From Micromonospora sp. NBC_01740 (lineage in GTDB: Bacteria; Actinomycetota; Actinomycetes; Mycobacteriales; Micromonosporaceae), in NCBI RefSeq assembly GCF_035920365.1, contig NZ_CP109150.1:3844001-3908000 (forward strand): a stretch of 64,000 nucleotides of DNA, given 5' to 3'. The notes below the pieces were generated by a model. It was given only the letters and a program-made list of their open reading frames with translations, ran no database searches and was not told where the DNA came from. Shown here one piece after another: positions 1 through 9,029 of the stretch. Numbering within the stretch: position 1 is the first letter of the stretch; each line of letters opens with the position of its first letter. Made by a program: the position numbers and the translations under genes.

Positions 1-1
1 C

Positions 2-2773
2 GACGGCAGCGGCTACTACATCAAGTCCGCCGACGAGATGCGCGCCGTCGACAACTCCGATTTCTGGCTGGAGGGCTGCCGCAACACCCTGCTGGTGGCC
101 GAGAAGGTCGACCCCGCGGGGATGTTCGAGTTCCACAACCTGATGCCGCGCTTCCCGGTCCCGGAGGGGGAGACCGAGGAGTCCTGGTTCCGCAAGGAGA
201 CCTTCGCCGGGCTGGAGCGGCGCTACCCCGGCGGCATTCCCGAGGGGCACGTCAGGCAGGCCGAGTACGAGCTGGGCGTCATCATCCAGATGGGCTTCCC
301 GTCGTACTTCCTCGTGGTCGCCGACTTCATCCAGTGGGCCAAGAACCAGGGCATCGCCGTGGGCCCGGGCCGTGGCTCGGCCGCCGGCTCGCTGGTCGCG
401 TACGCGCTGGGCATCACCGACCTCGACCCGATCCAGCACGGCCTGATCTTCGAGCGGTTCCTCAACCCCGAGCGCGTCTCCATGCCGGATGTCGACATCG
501 ACTTCGACGAGCGCCGGCGCGGCGAGGTGATCAAGTACGTCACCGACAAGTGGGGCGAGGACAAGGTCGCCCAGATCGCCACCTTCGGCACGATCAAGGC
601 GAAGGCCGCGATCAAGGACTCGGCCCGGGTGCTCGGCTACCCGTACGCGGTGGGCGACCGGATCACCAAGGCGATGCCCCCGGCGGTGATGGGCAAGGAC
701 ATCCCCCTGGAGGGCATCTTCGACCCCAAGCATCCCCGCTACGCCGAGGCCGGCGAGCTCCGGGGCATGTACGAGGCGGAGTCGGACGTCAAGAAGGTCA
801 TCGACACCGCCCGGGGCATCGAGGGGCTGATCCGGCAGACCGGCGTGCACGCCGCCGGCGTCATCATGTCCGCCGAGCCGATCATCGACCACATCCCGCT
901 GATGCGCCGGGACTCCGACGGGGTCATCATCACCCAGTTCGACTACCCGACGTGCGAGTCGCTCGGGCTGTTGAAGATGGACTTCCTCGGCCTGCGCAAC
1001 CTGACGATCATCGACGACGCGGTGAAGAACATCCAGCTCAACCACGGCAGGGAGCTGGACCTGCTGGCGTTGCCGCTGGACGACAGGGCCGCGTACGAGC
1101 TGCTGGCCCGGGGCGACACCCTGGGCGTGTTCCAGCTCGACGGCGGGCCGATGCGCTCCCTGCTGCGGATGATGAAGCCGGACAACTTCGAGGACATCTC
1201 CGCCGTCCTCGCGCTCTACCGGCCCGGCCCGATGGGCGTCGATTCGCACACCAACTACGCGCTGCGCAAGAACAACCTCCAGGAGATCACCCCGATCCAC
1301 CCGGAGCTGGAGGAACCGCTGCGCGAGATCCTCGCGCCCACCTACGGCCTGATCGTCTACCAGGAGCAGGTGCAGCGCGCTGCGCAGATCCTCGCCGGCT
1401 ACACCCTCGGCCAGGCCGACCTGCTGCGCCGCGCGATGGGCAAGAAGAAGAAGGAGATCCTCGACAAGGAGTTCATCCCCTTCCGGGACGGCTGCCGGGA
1501 GCGGGGCTACTCGGACGAGGCGATCCAGAAGGTCTGGGACGTGCTGGTCCCGTTCGCCGGCTACGCCTTCAACAAGGCGCACTCGGCGGCGTACGGGCTG
1601 GTGTCGTACTGGACCGCGTACCTGAAGGCGCACTATCCGGCCGAGTACATGGCCGCGCTGCTCACGTCCGTCGGCGACGACAAGGACAAGATGGCGCTCT
1701 ACCTCTCGGAGTGCCGCCGGATGCGCATCCAGGTGCTGCCGCCGGACGTGAACACCTCCGCGGGGCCGTTCACCCCGGTCGGCAAGGAGATCCGGTTCGG
1801 CCTCGGCGCGGTGCGCAACGTCGGCGCCAACGTCGTCGCCGCGATCATGCGCTGCCGGGACGAGAAGGGCGAGTACGCCGACTTCTACGACTTCCTGTCG
1901 AAGGTCGACGCCGTGGTCTGCAACAAGAAGACCATCGAATCGCTGATCAAGGCCGGGGCGTTCGACGTGCTCGGGCACTCCCGCAAGGCGCTGCTCACGG
2001 TGCACGCGGAGGCGATCGACGCGTACGCCGACGTCAAGCGCAAGGAGGCCGTCGGTCAGTACGACCTCTTCGGCGCCGGGTTCGGCGACGCGGAGACCAA
2101 CAGCACCACGGTGATGCCGGTCATCGGCGACGGGGAGTGGGACAAGCGCGACAAGCTCGCCTTCGAACGCGAGATGCTCGGCCTCTACGTCTCCGACCAC
2201 CCGCTCTTCGGCCTGGAGCATGTCCTCGGCGCGGCGGCGGACTGCACCATCGCCTCCCTGTCCGAGGAGGGCACCGTCCCGGACGGGGCCGTGGTGACCC
2301 TCGCCGGCATCCTCTCCGGGGTGCAGCGGCGCGTCACCAAGCAGGGCCGGGCCTGGGCGTCGGCCACCCTGGAGGACCTCGCCGGCGGGGTGGAGGCCCT
2401 CTTCTTCCCCAACACCTACGAGGTGATCGGGCAGTACATCGCCGAGGACGCCATCGTGGTGGTCAAGGGGCGGGTGGACCGGCGCGACGACACGCCCCGG
2501 ATCATGGCGATGGACATGTCCATGCCGGACGTCAGCAGCACCCCGGGGAGCAAGCCGATCACCCTGACAATCCCGGTGCACCGGTGCACCCCGCCGCTGG
2601 TGGAGCGGCTCAAGGAGACCCTGGTGCTGCATCCGGGCGACACCGAGGTGCACGTCAAGCTGCTCAACGGCGGCCGGACCACCACCCTGCGGCTGGGGCC
2701 GTTCCGGGTGGCGGCCACCACCGCGCTGATGGGCGACCTGAAGAGCGTCCTCGGCCCCGCCAACGTCAGCTGA
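2..2773 (+). CDS. dnaE: DNA polymerase III subunit alpha, 3' part (5' end outside window)
   Basis: This is the catalytic subunit of the replicative DNA polymerase, which extends primers in the cytoplasmic replisome together with the sliding clamp. The reading frame is already open at base 2, so the true start lies upstream; about 923 codons are present. DnaE proteins are usually about 1150-1200 residues, so the N-terminal PHP domain is mostly missing. The palm motif PDVDIDFD (near base 490) carries the metal-binding aspartates. Further hallmarks are [12 protein letters not shown] near base 840, the helix-hairpin-helix region with [10 protein letters not shown] near 1570, and a C-terminal OB-fold ([13 protein letters not shown] near 2290). 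It ends at TGA 2771-2773, just before a strong hairpin. The match to the family is unambiguous; only the start is unseen. Confidence 0.97.
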   Translation, partial: DGSGYYIKSADEMRAVDNSDFWLEGCRNTLLVAEKVDPAGMFEFHNLMPRFPVPEGETEESWFRKETFAGLERRYPGGIPEGHVRQAEYELGVIIQMGFPSYFLVVADFIQWAKNQGIAVGPGRGSAAGSLVAYALGITDLDPIQHGLIFERFLNPERVSMPDVDIDFDERRRGEVIKYVTDKWGEDKVAQIATFGTIKAKAAIKDSARVLGYPYAVGDRITKAMPPAVMGKDIPLEGIFDPKHPRYAEAGELRGMYEAESDVKKVIDTARGIEGLIRQTGVHAAGVIMSAEPIIDHIPLMRRDSDGVIITQFDYPTCESLGLLKMDFLGLRNLTIIDDAVKNIQLNHGRELDLLALPLDDRAAYELLARGDTLGVFQLDGGPMRSLLRMMKPDNFEDISAVLALYRPGPMGVDSHTNYALRKNNLQEITPIHPELEEPLREILAPTYGLIVYQEQVQRAAQILAGYTLGQADLLRRAMGKKKKEILDKEFIPFRDGCRERGYSDEAIQKVWDVLVPFAGYAFNKAHSAAYGLVSYWTAYLKAHYPAEYMAALLTSVGDDKDKMALYLSECRRMRIQVLPPDVNTSAGPFTPVGKEIRFGLGAVRNVGANVVAAIMRCRDEKGEYADFYDFLSKVDAVVCNKKTIESLIKAGAFDVLGHSRKALLTVHAEAIDAYADVKRKEAVGQYDLFGAGFGDAETNSTTVMPVIGDGEWDKRDKLAFEREMLGLYVSDHPLFGLEHVLGAAADCTIASLSEEGTVPDGAVVTLAGILSGVQRRVTKQGRAWASATLEDLAGGVEALFFPNTYEVIGQYIAEDAIVVVKGRVDRRDDTPRIMAMDMSMPDVSSTPGSKPITLTIPVHRCTPPLVERLKETLVLHPGDTEVHVKLLNGGRTTTLRLGPFRVAATTALMGDLKSVLGPANVS

Positions 2774-2778
2774 CGCCG

Positions 2779-2811
2779 CCACCCCGCCGGCCAGCCTGGC
2801 CGGCGGGGTGG
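2779..2811. terminator. Bidirectional hairpin terminator
   Basis: Two perfect 16-base arms (2779-2794 and 2796-2811, CCACCCCGCCGGCCAG and its complement) are separated by one base. The hairpin sits between the converging dnaE and the DUF1579-like gene. There is no T-run, as is usual for actinobacterial terminators. Confidence 0.8.
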
Positions 2812-2818
2812 GCCGGGG

Positions 2819-3244
2819 TCAGACCCGGGTCATGGTCGACGGGTAGCCGCCCCCGCCGGGGTAGACCCACTCGCCGGTGACCGTGGTGTCGTCGGCGCTG
2901 AACGTGCCCTGGTAGTACGCCGGGCTGCCCTTCGCGCCGCCCCAGATCGTCAGCTTGTCGCCGGTCAGCTCGTAGACGTAGTCGAGGGTGTTGCCGGTCG
3001 AGTCGTAGAACCGCGACACCACGTCCGCGCTCACCGGCTCGCCGAACGGGCGCAGGTTGCCGATCACCTCCAGGCCGGTGACGGGCTGGCCGAACTGGGT
3101 GAGCGCGACGCGCTGGAGCAGGAAGAACCGGCCCTCCATCCATTCGTACGTCACGGTTCCCTCGGCGCCGCCGGTGACCGTCCAGGTGCCGACCAGGCGG
3201 TCCAGGGCCGTCAGGGCGGCGCTCGGCTTAGGGGTTTCAGACAT
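2819..3244 (-). CDS. DUF1579-like small cytoplasmic protein (ECF42 locus)
   Basis: The 141-residue product has no signal peptide or membrane segment. It looks like a single small beta-barrel-type domain resembling DUF1579 proteins, beginning LDRLVGTWTVTGG and including YEWMEGRFFLLQRV. No enzymatic residues are recognised and its function is unknown. The start ATG at 3242-3244 follows a GGAGGA ribosome binding site. It is transcribed away from the DUF998-DGPF-sigma operon. Its promoter is a mirror copy of that operon's promoter at exactly the same distance from the start codon, so the ECF sigma factor probably controls both sides. The assignment to DUF1579 rests on overall pattern and is moderately sure; the gene call itself is firm. 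Confidence 0.8.
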   Translation of the reverse strand: MSETPKPSAALTALDRLVGTWTVTGGAEGTVTYEWMEGRFFLLQRVALTQFGQPVTGLEVIGNLRPFGEPVSADVVSRFYDSTGNTLDYVYELTGDKLTIWGGAKGSPAYYQGTFSADDTTVTGEWVYPGGGGYPSTMTRV

Positions 3245-3276
3245 CTCGTCCTCCTTGATGGGTCGTTGCCGGTACC

Positions 3277-3302
3277 TCGGAGGCGGTCGGCAGGTCTCGA
3301 CA
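3277..3302 (-). promoter_or_regulatory. ECF42-like promoter, leftward
   Basis: Read on the minus strand this is TGTCGA, then 17 bases, then CGA followed by GGTACC. As I recall, ECF42 sigma factors recognise TGTCGA at -35 and CGA at -10. The -35 begins 58 bases before the ATG at 3244. Confidence 0.6.
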
Positions 3303-3312
3303 CGCGCCTGAT

Positions 3313-3326
3313 GTGACCCCGATCAC
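3313..3326. promoter_or_regulatory. GTGA-N6-TCAC site between divergent promoters
   Basis: GTGACCCCGATCAC lies exactly on the dyad axis of the divergent region (3319.5). It resembles a CRP/FNR-family half-site pair. A near-identical site lies at 8979-8992. Confidence 0.35.
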
Positions 3327-3336
3327 CGCATGGTCG

Positions 3337-3362
3337 TGTCGAGATCCCTGGACCGGCCACGA
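3337..3362 (+). promoter_or_regulatory. ECF42-like promoter, rightward
   Basis: TGTCGA (3337-3342), a 17-base spacer and CGA (3360-3362) followed by GGTAGC. It begins 58 bases before the ATG at 3395 and is the mirror image of the leftward promoter. Because the operon encodes the sigma factor, this would be autoregulation. Confidence 0.6.
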
Positions 3363-3394
3363 GGTAGCGGCAGGAACCCACCAGGGAGGAACCC

Positions 3395-4030
3395 ATGGCC
3401 ACCCTCGCCGCCCCCGCCGTCCGCCGCTCACCCGACCGCCTGTTGCTCGCCGGCGCCCTCGCCGGACCGGTCTTCTTCGCCTCGGCCACCGCCCAGATGC
3501 TGACCCGGGAGGGCTTCGACATCACCCGGCACCCGATCAGCCAGCTCGCCACCGGCAGCCTCGGCTGGATCCAGATCACGACGTTCGTCCTCGCCGGCCT
3601 CGGCGGGCTGGCGCTGGCAGCCGGGATCAGCCGCACCCTCACCGAGGGGGTCGGCCGGCGCGCGCTGCCGATCCTCGTCGGGACCTTCGGCGCCGGCCTG
3701 GTCGCCGCCGGCCTGTTCACCATGGACCCGGAGAACGGCTTCCCGGCCGGCACCCCCGACGGGCCGGTCGACCGGATGTCCTGGCACAGCGTCGCGCACT
3801 CGGCCTCGGCCACCGTCGCCTTCACCGCGCTGGCCGTCGCCGCCACCGTGCTGGCCGTGCGGTGCGGGCGCCGCCGAGCCGTGCTGCCGGCCGTGCTGAG
3901 CGGCCTCGCCGCGCTCGTCCTGCTGCTGCCCATGTCGCCGGACCGGATGAGCATCCAGATCGCCGTGAACGGACTCGTCGCCTTCACCTGGACGACAGTC
4001 CTCGCCCTGTCCCTGCGCCGTCCCGCCTGA
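3395..4030 (+). CDS. DUF998-family integral membrane protein
   Basis: A 211-residue membrane protein with about six hydrophobic segments. The conserved DUF998 opening is visible: a first helix (LLLAGALAGPVFFASA) followed by GFDITRHPISQLATG and then LGWIQITTFVLAGLGGLALAAG. Its biochemical role is not established. ATG 3395 follows GGGAGGA at a good distance. It is the first gene of a DUF998-DGPF-ECF42 unit, with 42 bases to the next gene, and lies behind the rightward ECF-type promoter. This suggests a role in sensing or responding to whatever activates the sigma factor, but that is inference from position only. Confidence 0.85.
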   Translation: MATLAAPAVRRSPDRLLLAGALAGPVFFASATAQMLTREGFDITRHPISQLATGSLGWIQITTFVLAGLGGLALAAGISRTLTEGVGRRALPILVGTFGAGLVAAGLFTMDPENGFPAGTPDGPVDRMSWHSVAHSASATVAFTALAVAATVLAVRCGRRRAVLPAVLSGLAALVLLLPMSPDRMSIQIAVNGLVAFTWTTVLALSLRRPA

Positions 4031-4072
4031 CCCCACGTACCGTCGATCCATGCCCGACCAGGAAGAGAACCC

Positions 4073-4444
4073 GTGAAATACCTGCTGCTCAGTTACACGC
4101 CGGCCGCCGCCTGGGACGGCGCGACCGCCGACGTCCCGTCCGAGGAGGCGATGGCCGCGTTCGCCGCGTACCAGAGGTTCGAGCGGGAGCTGACCGAGAC
4201 CGGCGAGCTCGTCGGCAGCGAGGGCCTCGGCCACCCCGTGGTCAGCGCCACCGTACGCCCGACCCCGGCCGGTGTGGTCGCCACCGACGGGCCGTTCGCC
4301 GAGCTGAAGGAGGTCCTGGCCAGCTTCGCCGTGATCGACGTGGCGAGTCGGGAACGGGCCGTCGAGATCGCCTCGCGGATCGTCGAGGCGCTGGGTGAGC
4401 CCATCGAGATCCGGCCGATCATGGGCGAGGACTTCACGGCATGA
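4073..4444 (+). CDS. YCII/DGPF-domain protein
   Basis: A 123-residue single-domain protein of the YCII-related (DGPF) family. The signature DGPFAELKEVLASFAVID is present near residue 65, and the C-terminal half has the usual SRERAVEIASR helix. DGPF proteins are characteristically encoded beside ECF42 sigma factors and are thought to work with them; their enzymatic activity is unproven. GTG 4073 follows GGAAGAG. The stop overlaps the sigma-factor ATG (ATGA at 4441-4444), so the two are translationally coupled. Confidence 0.93.
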   Translation: MKYLLLSYTPAAAWDGATADVPSEEAMAAFAAYQRFERELTETGELVGSEGLGHPVVSATVRPTPAGVVATDGPFAELKEVLASFAVIDVASRERAVEIASRIVEALGEPIEIRPIMGEDFTA

Positions 4445-5754
4445 CCCATCCGCGCCGGCCCGCACCCGTTGCGGGCGGAGGCCCGGGCGCGGGTACGAAG
4501 GGGGCCGCCGGCTTGCCCACGGACGTCGAGCACCTGCTGCGTACCGAGGCGCCGCAGGTGCTCGGCGCGCTGGTGCGGCGCTTCGGTCACTTCGACGTGG
4601 CCGAGGACGCGGTGCAGGAGGCACTGCTCGCCGCGAGCCGGGCGTGGCCGGTCGACGGCGTGCCGGAGAACCCGCGCAGCTGGCTGATCCGGATCGGCTA
4701 CCGGCGGATGGTCGACCTGCTCCGCTCCGAGGGGGCCCGGCGCCGACGCGAGCGGGAAGCCGGAACAGCCGAACTGGCCATGCGGGAACCCGCCCGGCTG
4801 GCCTCCCCTCCGCCGGAGACCGACGACAGCCTCACCCTGCTGCTGCTCTGCTGCCATCCGGCGCTGAGCAGCAGCTCCCAGGTGGCGCTCACGCTGCGCG
4901 CGGTGGGGGGTCTGACGACCGCCGAGATCGCACACGCCCACGGGACGACCGAGGGCACCATGGGCACCCGGATCAGCCGCGCCAAACAGCAACTGGCCCG
5001 TGCCGGCGCCCGCTTCACCCCGCCGACCGACGCCGACCGGCACGACCGGGTGACCGCGGTGACGCGGGTTCTCTACCTGATCTTCAACGAGGGCTACACG
5101 GCCTCCGCCGGGGCCGAACTCGCCCGCGTGGACCTGACCCGCGAGGCGATCCGGCTGGCCCGGATGCTCCACGCCAGCCTGCCTGACGACGCCGAGGTCG
5201 CCGGCCTGCTCGCGCTGATGCTGCTCACCGAGTCGCGGCGCGCGGCCCGCACCGGTCGTGACGACGAGCTGGTGCCGCTGGACGAGCAGGACCGGACCCG
5301 GTGGAACCCCGACCTCATCCGGGAGGGCACCGCGCTGATCGACAGCGTCTGGAACCGGCGTGAGGTGGGCCCCTACCAGTTGCAGGCGGCGATCGCGGCC
5401 GTGCACGCCGACGCCGGGTCGCCGGAGAACACCGACTGGCCGCAGATCGCGGCGCTCTACCTGTGGCTCGAACGACTGCACCCCACCGCGCCGGTACGGC
5501 TGAGCCGGGTGGTCGCGGTGGCCCGGGCCTACGGGCCGGCCCGGGGGCTGGCCCTGCTCGACGACCTCAACCGGCGCTTCGGGCTCGACCGGGAACCGCT
5601 GACCCGGCAACGGGAACGCGCGGTGCGCGCCCACCTGCTCGAGACGACCGGCGACGCGCAAGGCGCGGCGACGCGGTACCGCGAGGCGGCCGCCCTGACG
5701 GCGAACCAGGTCGAGCGGCGGTACCTGCTCCACCGCGCCGACCGCCTCGACTGA
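4441..5754 (+). CDS. ECF42-type RNA polymerase sigma factor with C-terminal extension
   Basis: The 437-residue protein begins with the sigma70 region 2 helix set (FGHFDVAEDAVQEALLAASRAW, then NPRSWLIRIGYRRMVDLLRSE). Sigma4 follows (ALTLRAVGGLTTAEIAHAHG, then MGTRISRAKQQL). A long DUF6596/TPR-like C-terminal extension runs from about residue 200 (RVLYLIFNEGYTAS) to the end. Ordinary ECF sigmas are under 200 residues; this extended layout with an upstream DGPF gene is diagnostic of ECF42. There is no anti-sigma gene nearby, which is normal for the group; the extension is thought to control activity. The probable targets here are its own operon and the divergent gene at 2819. Confidence 0.95.
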   Translation: MTHPRRPAPVAGGGPGAGTKGAAGLPTDVEHLLRTEAPQVLGALVRRFGHFDVAEDAVQEALLAASRAWPVDGVPENPRSWLIRIGYRRMVDLLRSEGARRRREREAGTAELAMREPARLASPPPETDDSLTLLLLCCHPALSSSSQVALTLRAVGGLTTAEIAHAHGTTEGTMGTRISRAKQQLARAGARFTPPTDADRHDRVTAVTRVLYLIFNEGYTASAGAELARVDLTREAIRLARMLHASLPDDAEVAGLLALMLLTESRRAARTGRDDELVPLDEQDRTRWNPDLIREGTALIDSVWNRREVGPYQLQAAIAAVHADAGSPENTDWPQIAALYLWLERLHPTAPVRLSRVVAVARAYGPARGLALLDDLNRRFGLDREPLTRQRERAVRAHLLETTGDAQGAATRYREAAALTANQVERRYLLHRADRLD

Positions 5755-5783
5755 CGATCGAGCGGGGCCGCGGCGGATGCGGC

Positions 5784-6707
5784 ATGATCGCGGGCATGAC
5801 CGTGCCCGCCGGGGAGGCCGTCGCGAGCCCGCTGCGGGTCCGCGACCTGGTGCCGGACTTCCTGGCGTACGCGAGCCGCGCCGCGCACGTCCCCCGGCAG
5901 CGGTGGGCGGAGCTGTGGCGGACGCACTACCTGGCACCCCACCGCGACCTGTACGCGGCGCTGGACCGCCGGGGCGACTGGTCCGGGGTGGACGACCTCG
6001 AAGGTGTCCTGGAGCGGCTGCACGGGCGGGAGGCGGTGTTCGCCGCGCGCGCGGAGCGGCTCGCCGCGTTGCTCCCCGCCACCGTCGCCGGGGTGGGTCG
6101 GGCGATGGGCTGGCCCGGCGACGGGGATCCGCTCGACTGCGTCCTGCTGGTCGGGCTGGAACAGGCCAACGGCTGGGCCGACGAGTTCCGGGGCCGCTTC
6201 GCCCTGTTCCTCGCCGTCGAGCGGCTCGGCGAGCCGGAGCACGACGAGCTGCTGGTCCGGCACGAGGTGGCGCACGTGGTGCACGACCGGCTGGCCCGCA
6301 TCCGGGACTGGCCGGAGCACGGGGTCGCCCACGCGCTGCTCACCGAGGGGCTGGCCACCCAGGTGACGGCCGAGCTGGACCCGCGACGGCCGGACGACGA
6401 GTACCTCTGGATGGGCGCCACCCACCGGCGGTGGCTCGCCGACTGCCGGCGTCGCTGGCCGGAGATCCTGCACCGGATCGCCGCCGACGTGGACGCCACC
6501 GACCTCGACCGGTACGCCGCCTGGTTCCTCATGCGCGACAGCGCCCACCGGGGCGACCTGCCGCGCCGCTGCGGCTACCTCGTCGGCCTGGAACTGGTCC
6601 GGCTCCTGCGCGAGCGCCACCCGCTGCACGAGATCGCCGCCTGGGACCTCGACCGGGGGCGCGACGAGGTGCGACGGGGTCTGCGCGCCCTGCGCGCGGC
6701 GACCTGA
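5784..6707 (+). CDS. HExxH-containing protein, putative zinc metallopeptidase-like
   Basis: About 307 residues with no signal peptide or membrane helix. The motif HEVAHVVH (near base 6260) is a classic HExxH zinc site, and ALLTEGLATQ about 25 residues later could supply the third ligand as in DUF2268-type gluzincins. An acidic, histidine-rich start region (RQRWAELWRTHYLAPHRDLYAAL) is also notable. The substrate is unknown. ATG 5784 and ATG 5796 are both possible starts and neither has a good ribosome binding site. The gene lies only 29 bases after the sigma-factor gene, so it may be the last gene of that operon. Confidence 0.75.
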   Translation: MIAGMTVPAGEAVASPLRVRDLVPDFLAYASRAAHVPRQRWAELWRTHYLAPHRDLYAALDRRGDWSGVDDLEGVLERLHGREAVFAARAERLAALLPATVAGVGRAMGWPGDGDPLDCVLLVGLEQANGWADEFRGRFALFLAVERLGEPEHDELLVRHEVAHVVHDRLARIRDWPEHGVAHALLTEGLATQVTAELDPRRPDDEYLWMGATHRRWLADCRRRWPEILHRIAADVDATDLDRYAAWFLMRDSAHRGDLPRRCGYLVGLELVRLLRERHPLHEIAAWDLDRGRDEVRRGLRALRAAT

Positions 6708-6760
6708 ACCAGCACCCGGGGCCGCGAGCGCGGGATTGGCCATCCCGGTACGCGGCGCGG

Positions 6761-7816
6761 GTGGCTAGCGTCGGTGAGGTGGAGATCGCAGAGGCGCAGA
6801 AGTTGTGGCAGCCGCAGCCGGGTTGGCTGAACACCGCCAGCTTCGGGCTCCCGCCCGATCCGGTGTGGGACGCGGTGCAGGAGGCGTTGACCGACTGGCG
6901 GGCCGGGCGCACGTCGTGGGAGGGCTGGGGCCAGGCCACCGAGCGGTCGCGGGCCGCCTTCGCCGGCCTGGTCGGGGTGCCGGTCGCCGACGTCGCGGTC
7001 GGCAGCACGGTCTCGCAGCTGCTGGCCCCGGTCGCCGCCGCCCTGCCCGCCGGCGCGACCGTCGTGGTGCCGGAGGTCGAGTTCACCTCCAACCTCTTCC
7101 CGTGGCTGGTGCAGGTCGAGCGGGGCGTGCGGGTGCGCACCGTGCCGCTGGCCGGGCTCGTCGACGCGATCGACGCCGACACCGACCTGGTCGCGTTCAG
7201 CCTGGTGCAGTCGGCCGACGGCGCGATCGCCCCGTACGCCGAGGTGGTCGCGGCGGCCCGGGCGCACGGCGCGTTCGTCGCGGTCGACGCCACCCAGGCG
7301 TGCGGCTGGCTGCCGTTCGACGCGAGCCTCGCCGACCTGGTCGCGGTCGGCGCGTACAAGTGGCTGATGGCCCCGCGCGGCTCCGCGTTCGCCTACCTGG
7401 CGCCCGCGCTGCGGGAGCGGCTGCGCCCCGACGCCGCCGGCTGGTACGCGGGGGACGACCCGCACGCCTCCTACTACGGCCCGCCGCTGCGCCTGGCCGG
7501 CGACGCGCGCCGGTTCGACATCTCGCCGGCGTGGTTCAGCTGGGTCGGCACGGCCCCCGCACTGGAACTGCTCGCCGAGATCGGCGTGCCGGCCGTGCGC
7601 GCGCACGACGTCGCCCTGGCCAACCGGTTCCTCGCCGGGCTGGGCCGGCCGCCGGGGGAGAGCGCGATCGTCGCGGTGGAGGTGCCGGGCGCGGCGGAGC
7701 GGCTGGAGCGGGCCGGCGTCCGGGCGGCGGTCCGTGCCGGCCGGGTGCGGGCGTCCTTCCACGTCTATTCCACGGCGGCCGACGTCGACCTCGCCCTGGA
7801 CGCGCTCACCGGCTGA
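6761..7816 (+). CDS. Class V-fold PLP-dependent aminotransferase/desulfurase-like enzyme
   Basis: A pyridoxal-phosphate enzyme of the class V aminotransferase fold, about 350 residues. It contains the cofactor-site elements VDATQACGWLPFD (aspartate contacting the pyridine nitrogen) and VGAYKWLMAPRGSAF with the Schiff-base lysine. The opening LNTASFGLPPDPVWDAV is typical of the family. The fold covers cysteine desulfurases, isopenicillin-epimerase-like enzymes and kynureninases; no active-site cysteine loop is obvious, so a desulfurase role is unlikely. The start is uncertain: GTG 6761 is used here, and GTG 6779 is equally possible. Genes on both sides are unrelated. Confidence 0.85.
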   Translation: MASVGEVEIAEAQKLWQPQPGWLNTASFGLPPDPVWDAVQEALTDWRAGRTSWEGWGQATERSRAAFAGLVGVPVADVAVGSTVSQLLAPVAAALPAGATVVVPEVEFTSNLFPWLVQVERGVRVRTVPLAGLVDAIDADTDLVAFSLVQSADGAIAPYAEVVAAARAHGAFVAVDATQACGWLPFDASLADLVAVGAYKWLMAPRGSAFAYLAPALRERLRPDAAGWYAGDDPHASYYGPPLRLAGDARRFDISPAWFSWVGTAPALELLAEIGVPAVRAHDVALANRFLAGLGRPPGESAIVAVEVPGAAERLERAGVRAAVRAGRVRASFHVYSTAADVDLALDALTG

Positions 7817-7858
7817 AGCCGGGGCGCGGCCAAGGGCGGGGTCGACGCCGGCCGACCG

Positions 7859-8731
7859 TCACTTGGCGCCGGTGACGATTCCGGGGTTGATGCAGAGGCC
7901 GGGGTTGCTGCCGTTGCGCTCGGCGATCTCCAGGCACCGCGACACCTTGTCGACCTTCGCGTTGGTCTCGGTGATCTGCTTCTGGATGGCGGCGTTCTTC
8001 CGGTCCTGCTCCAGGTTGCGGGTCTGGGCGAGCTTGTCCTGGAAGGCCTTGATGTTGCCCTCGGTCTTGTCGTCGTGGTTGACCCGGGTGATCGTCACCG
8101 ACAGGATGTCGACGTCGCTGGCGAGCCGCGACTCGGCGCTGGTCTTGATGCTCTCGGCGAAGGGCTTCAGGTCCACGTTCAGGCTGCCGGTGTTCGAGTC
8201 GATCTTCTCCAGCGGGTTGTAGGTGGCGAAGGCGTCGTTGACGGCGCTGTCGAGCTGCACGCCCACCCGCTGGCCCCGGAAGCTGTCGAAGTCGCCCTTG
8301 TAGTCCATGAACTGCTTGGGCGCGTTCTCCGGCTTGACCTGCCACTCGACGAGCACCTCGACGCAGGCGTCGGCGAGGGTGCCGGTGCGGACCCGGACGC
8401 AGTGGTCGCCGCCGATGTGGTCGTACTTCTGCCGGCCGGCGTCCCACTCGCCGACCTTCTGCCAGGGTGCCACCCACTTCAGACCGGAGCCGGTGACCTT
8501 CCCCGTCGGCTTGCCGAAGCTGGTGACGATGCCGACCGAACGGATCGGCACGGAGTGGGCGCTGGAACCGATGGTGAACACGACCGCGCCGACGAGGCAG
8601 GCGACCGCAGCCAGGGTGGCGGTCCCCTTCGTCGACGCCTTCGAGGCGGCGAGCGCCAGCAGGCCGGAGATCGCCAGGCCGACGGCGAAGATGATCGCAA
8701 CAGTGAAGCCGAAGGGCATTTCGCTCGGCAC
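7859..8731 (-). CDS. SPFH/band-7 domain membrane protein
   Basis: A 290-residue protein with two N-terminal hydrophobic helices (FGFTVAIIFAVGLAISGLLA and LAAVACLVGAVVFTIGSS). An SPFH/prohibitin-like domain follows: VPIRSVGIVTSFGKPTG, GSGLKWVAPWQ and the later SVTITRVNHDD. A charged coiled-coil stretch (AFQDKLAQTRNLEQDRKNAA) precedes the C-terminus. SPFH proteins organise membrane microdomains or protease complexes; the partner here is unknown because no NfeD-like or protease gene is adjacent. GTG 8731 is the outermost start; ATG 8719 is an alternative. It is divergent from the liv operon. Confidence 0.85.
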   Translation of the reverse strand: MPSEMPFGFTVAIIFAVGLAISGLLALAASKASTKGTATLAAVACLVGAVVFTIGSSAHSVPIRSVGIVTSFGKPTGKVTGSGLKWVAPWQKVGEWDAGRQKYDHIGGDHCVRVRTGTLADACVEVLVEWQVKPENAPKQFMDYKGDFDSFRGQRVGVQLDSAVNDAFATYNPLEKIDSNTGSLNVDLKPFAESIKTSAESRLASDVDILSVTITRVNHDDKTEGNIKAFQDKLAQTRNLEQDRKNAAIQKQITETNAKVDKVSRCLEIAERNGSNPGLCINPGIVTGAK

Positions 8732-9029
8732 CTTTCGCGGGTGGGGGCCATCACCCTAGGAGCACCGGTCAAGGCGAAGCGCAGGTGGGGCGCGGCCGTG
8801 GCGCGCCCACATGACGTGGTACGCCGTGGCTCGACAGTCACCGCCGTCGATGCTGGCGGGCGTGGTGGCCGGGCGGCGGGGTGGAGTTTCCGCACGGTCG
8901 GGCGACCCGGAATGTGGCTGCCATCGACATAGTTCGACATCGCAGCGCCGCCGTAGGTTTCCAGCACACGACGGCCATGTGACCCCGGTCACCGATTCGG
9001 TCGTCGCCGGACCTACGAAGGAGTAGGCG
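8732..9029. other. Divergent intergenic region upstream of the liv operon
   Basis: These 298 bases hold no convincing gene. They contain a direct TCGACAT repeat (8925-8941 area), the GTGACCCCGGTCAC site at 8979-8992 and a GAAGGAG ribosome binding site before 9030. Confidence 0.5.
8979..8992. promoter_or_regulatory. GTGACC-CC-GGTCAC operator-like palindrome
   Basis: A perfect 6-bp dyad with a two-base centre, 38 bases before the livG start. It shares 17 of 18 bases (ATGTGACCCCGRTCACCG) with the site at 3311-3328, which suggests one regulator, perhaps CRP-like. Confidence 0.4.

Noticed and set aside
334..2880. An 848-codon frame overlapping dnaE, and similar very long frames opposite rel, aspS, alaS and the MFS-tetR region
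   Set aside because: Their products are Arg/Ala/Gly/Pro/His-rich without domains, and they lie over genes with clear family motifs. They are by-products of very high third-position GC.
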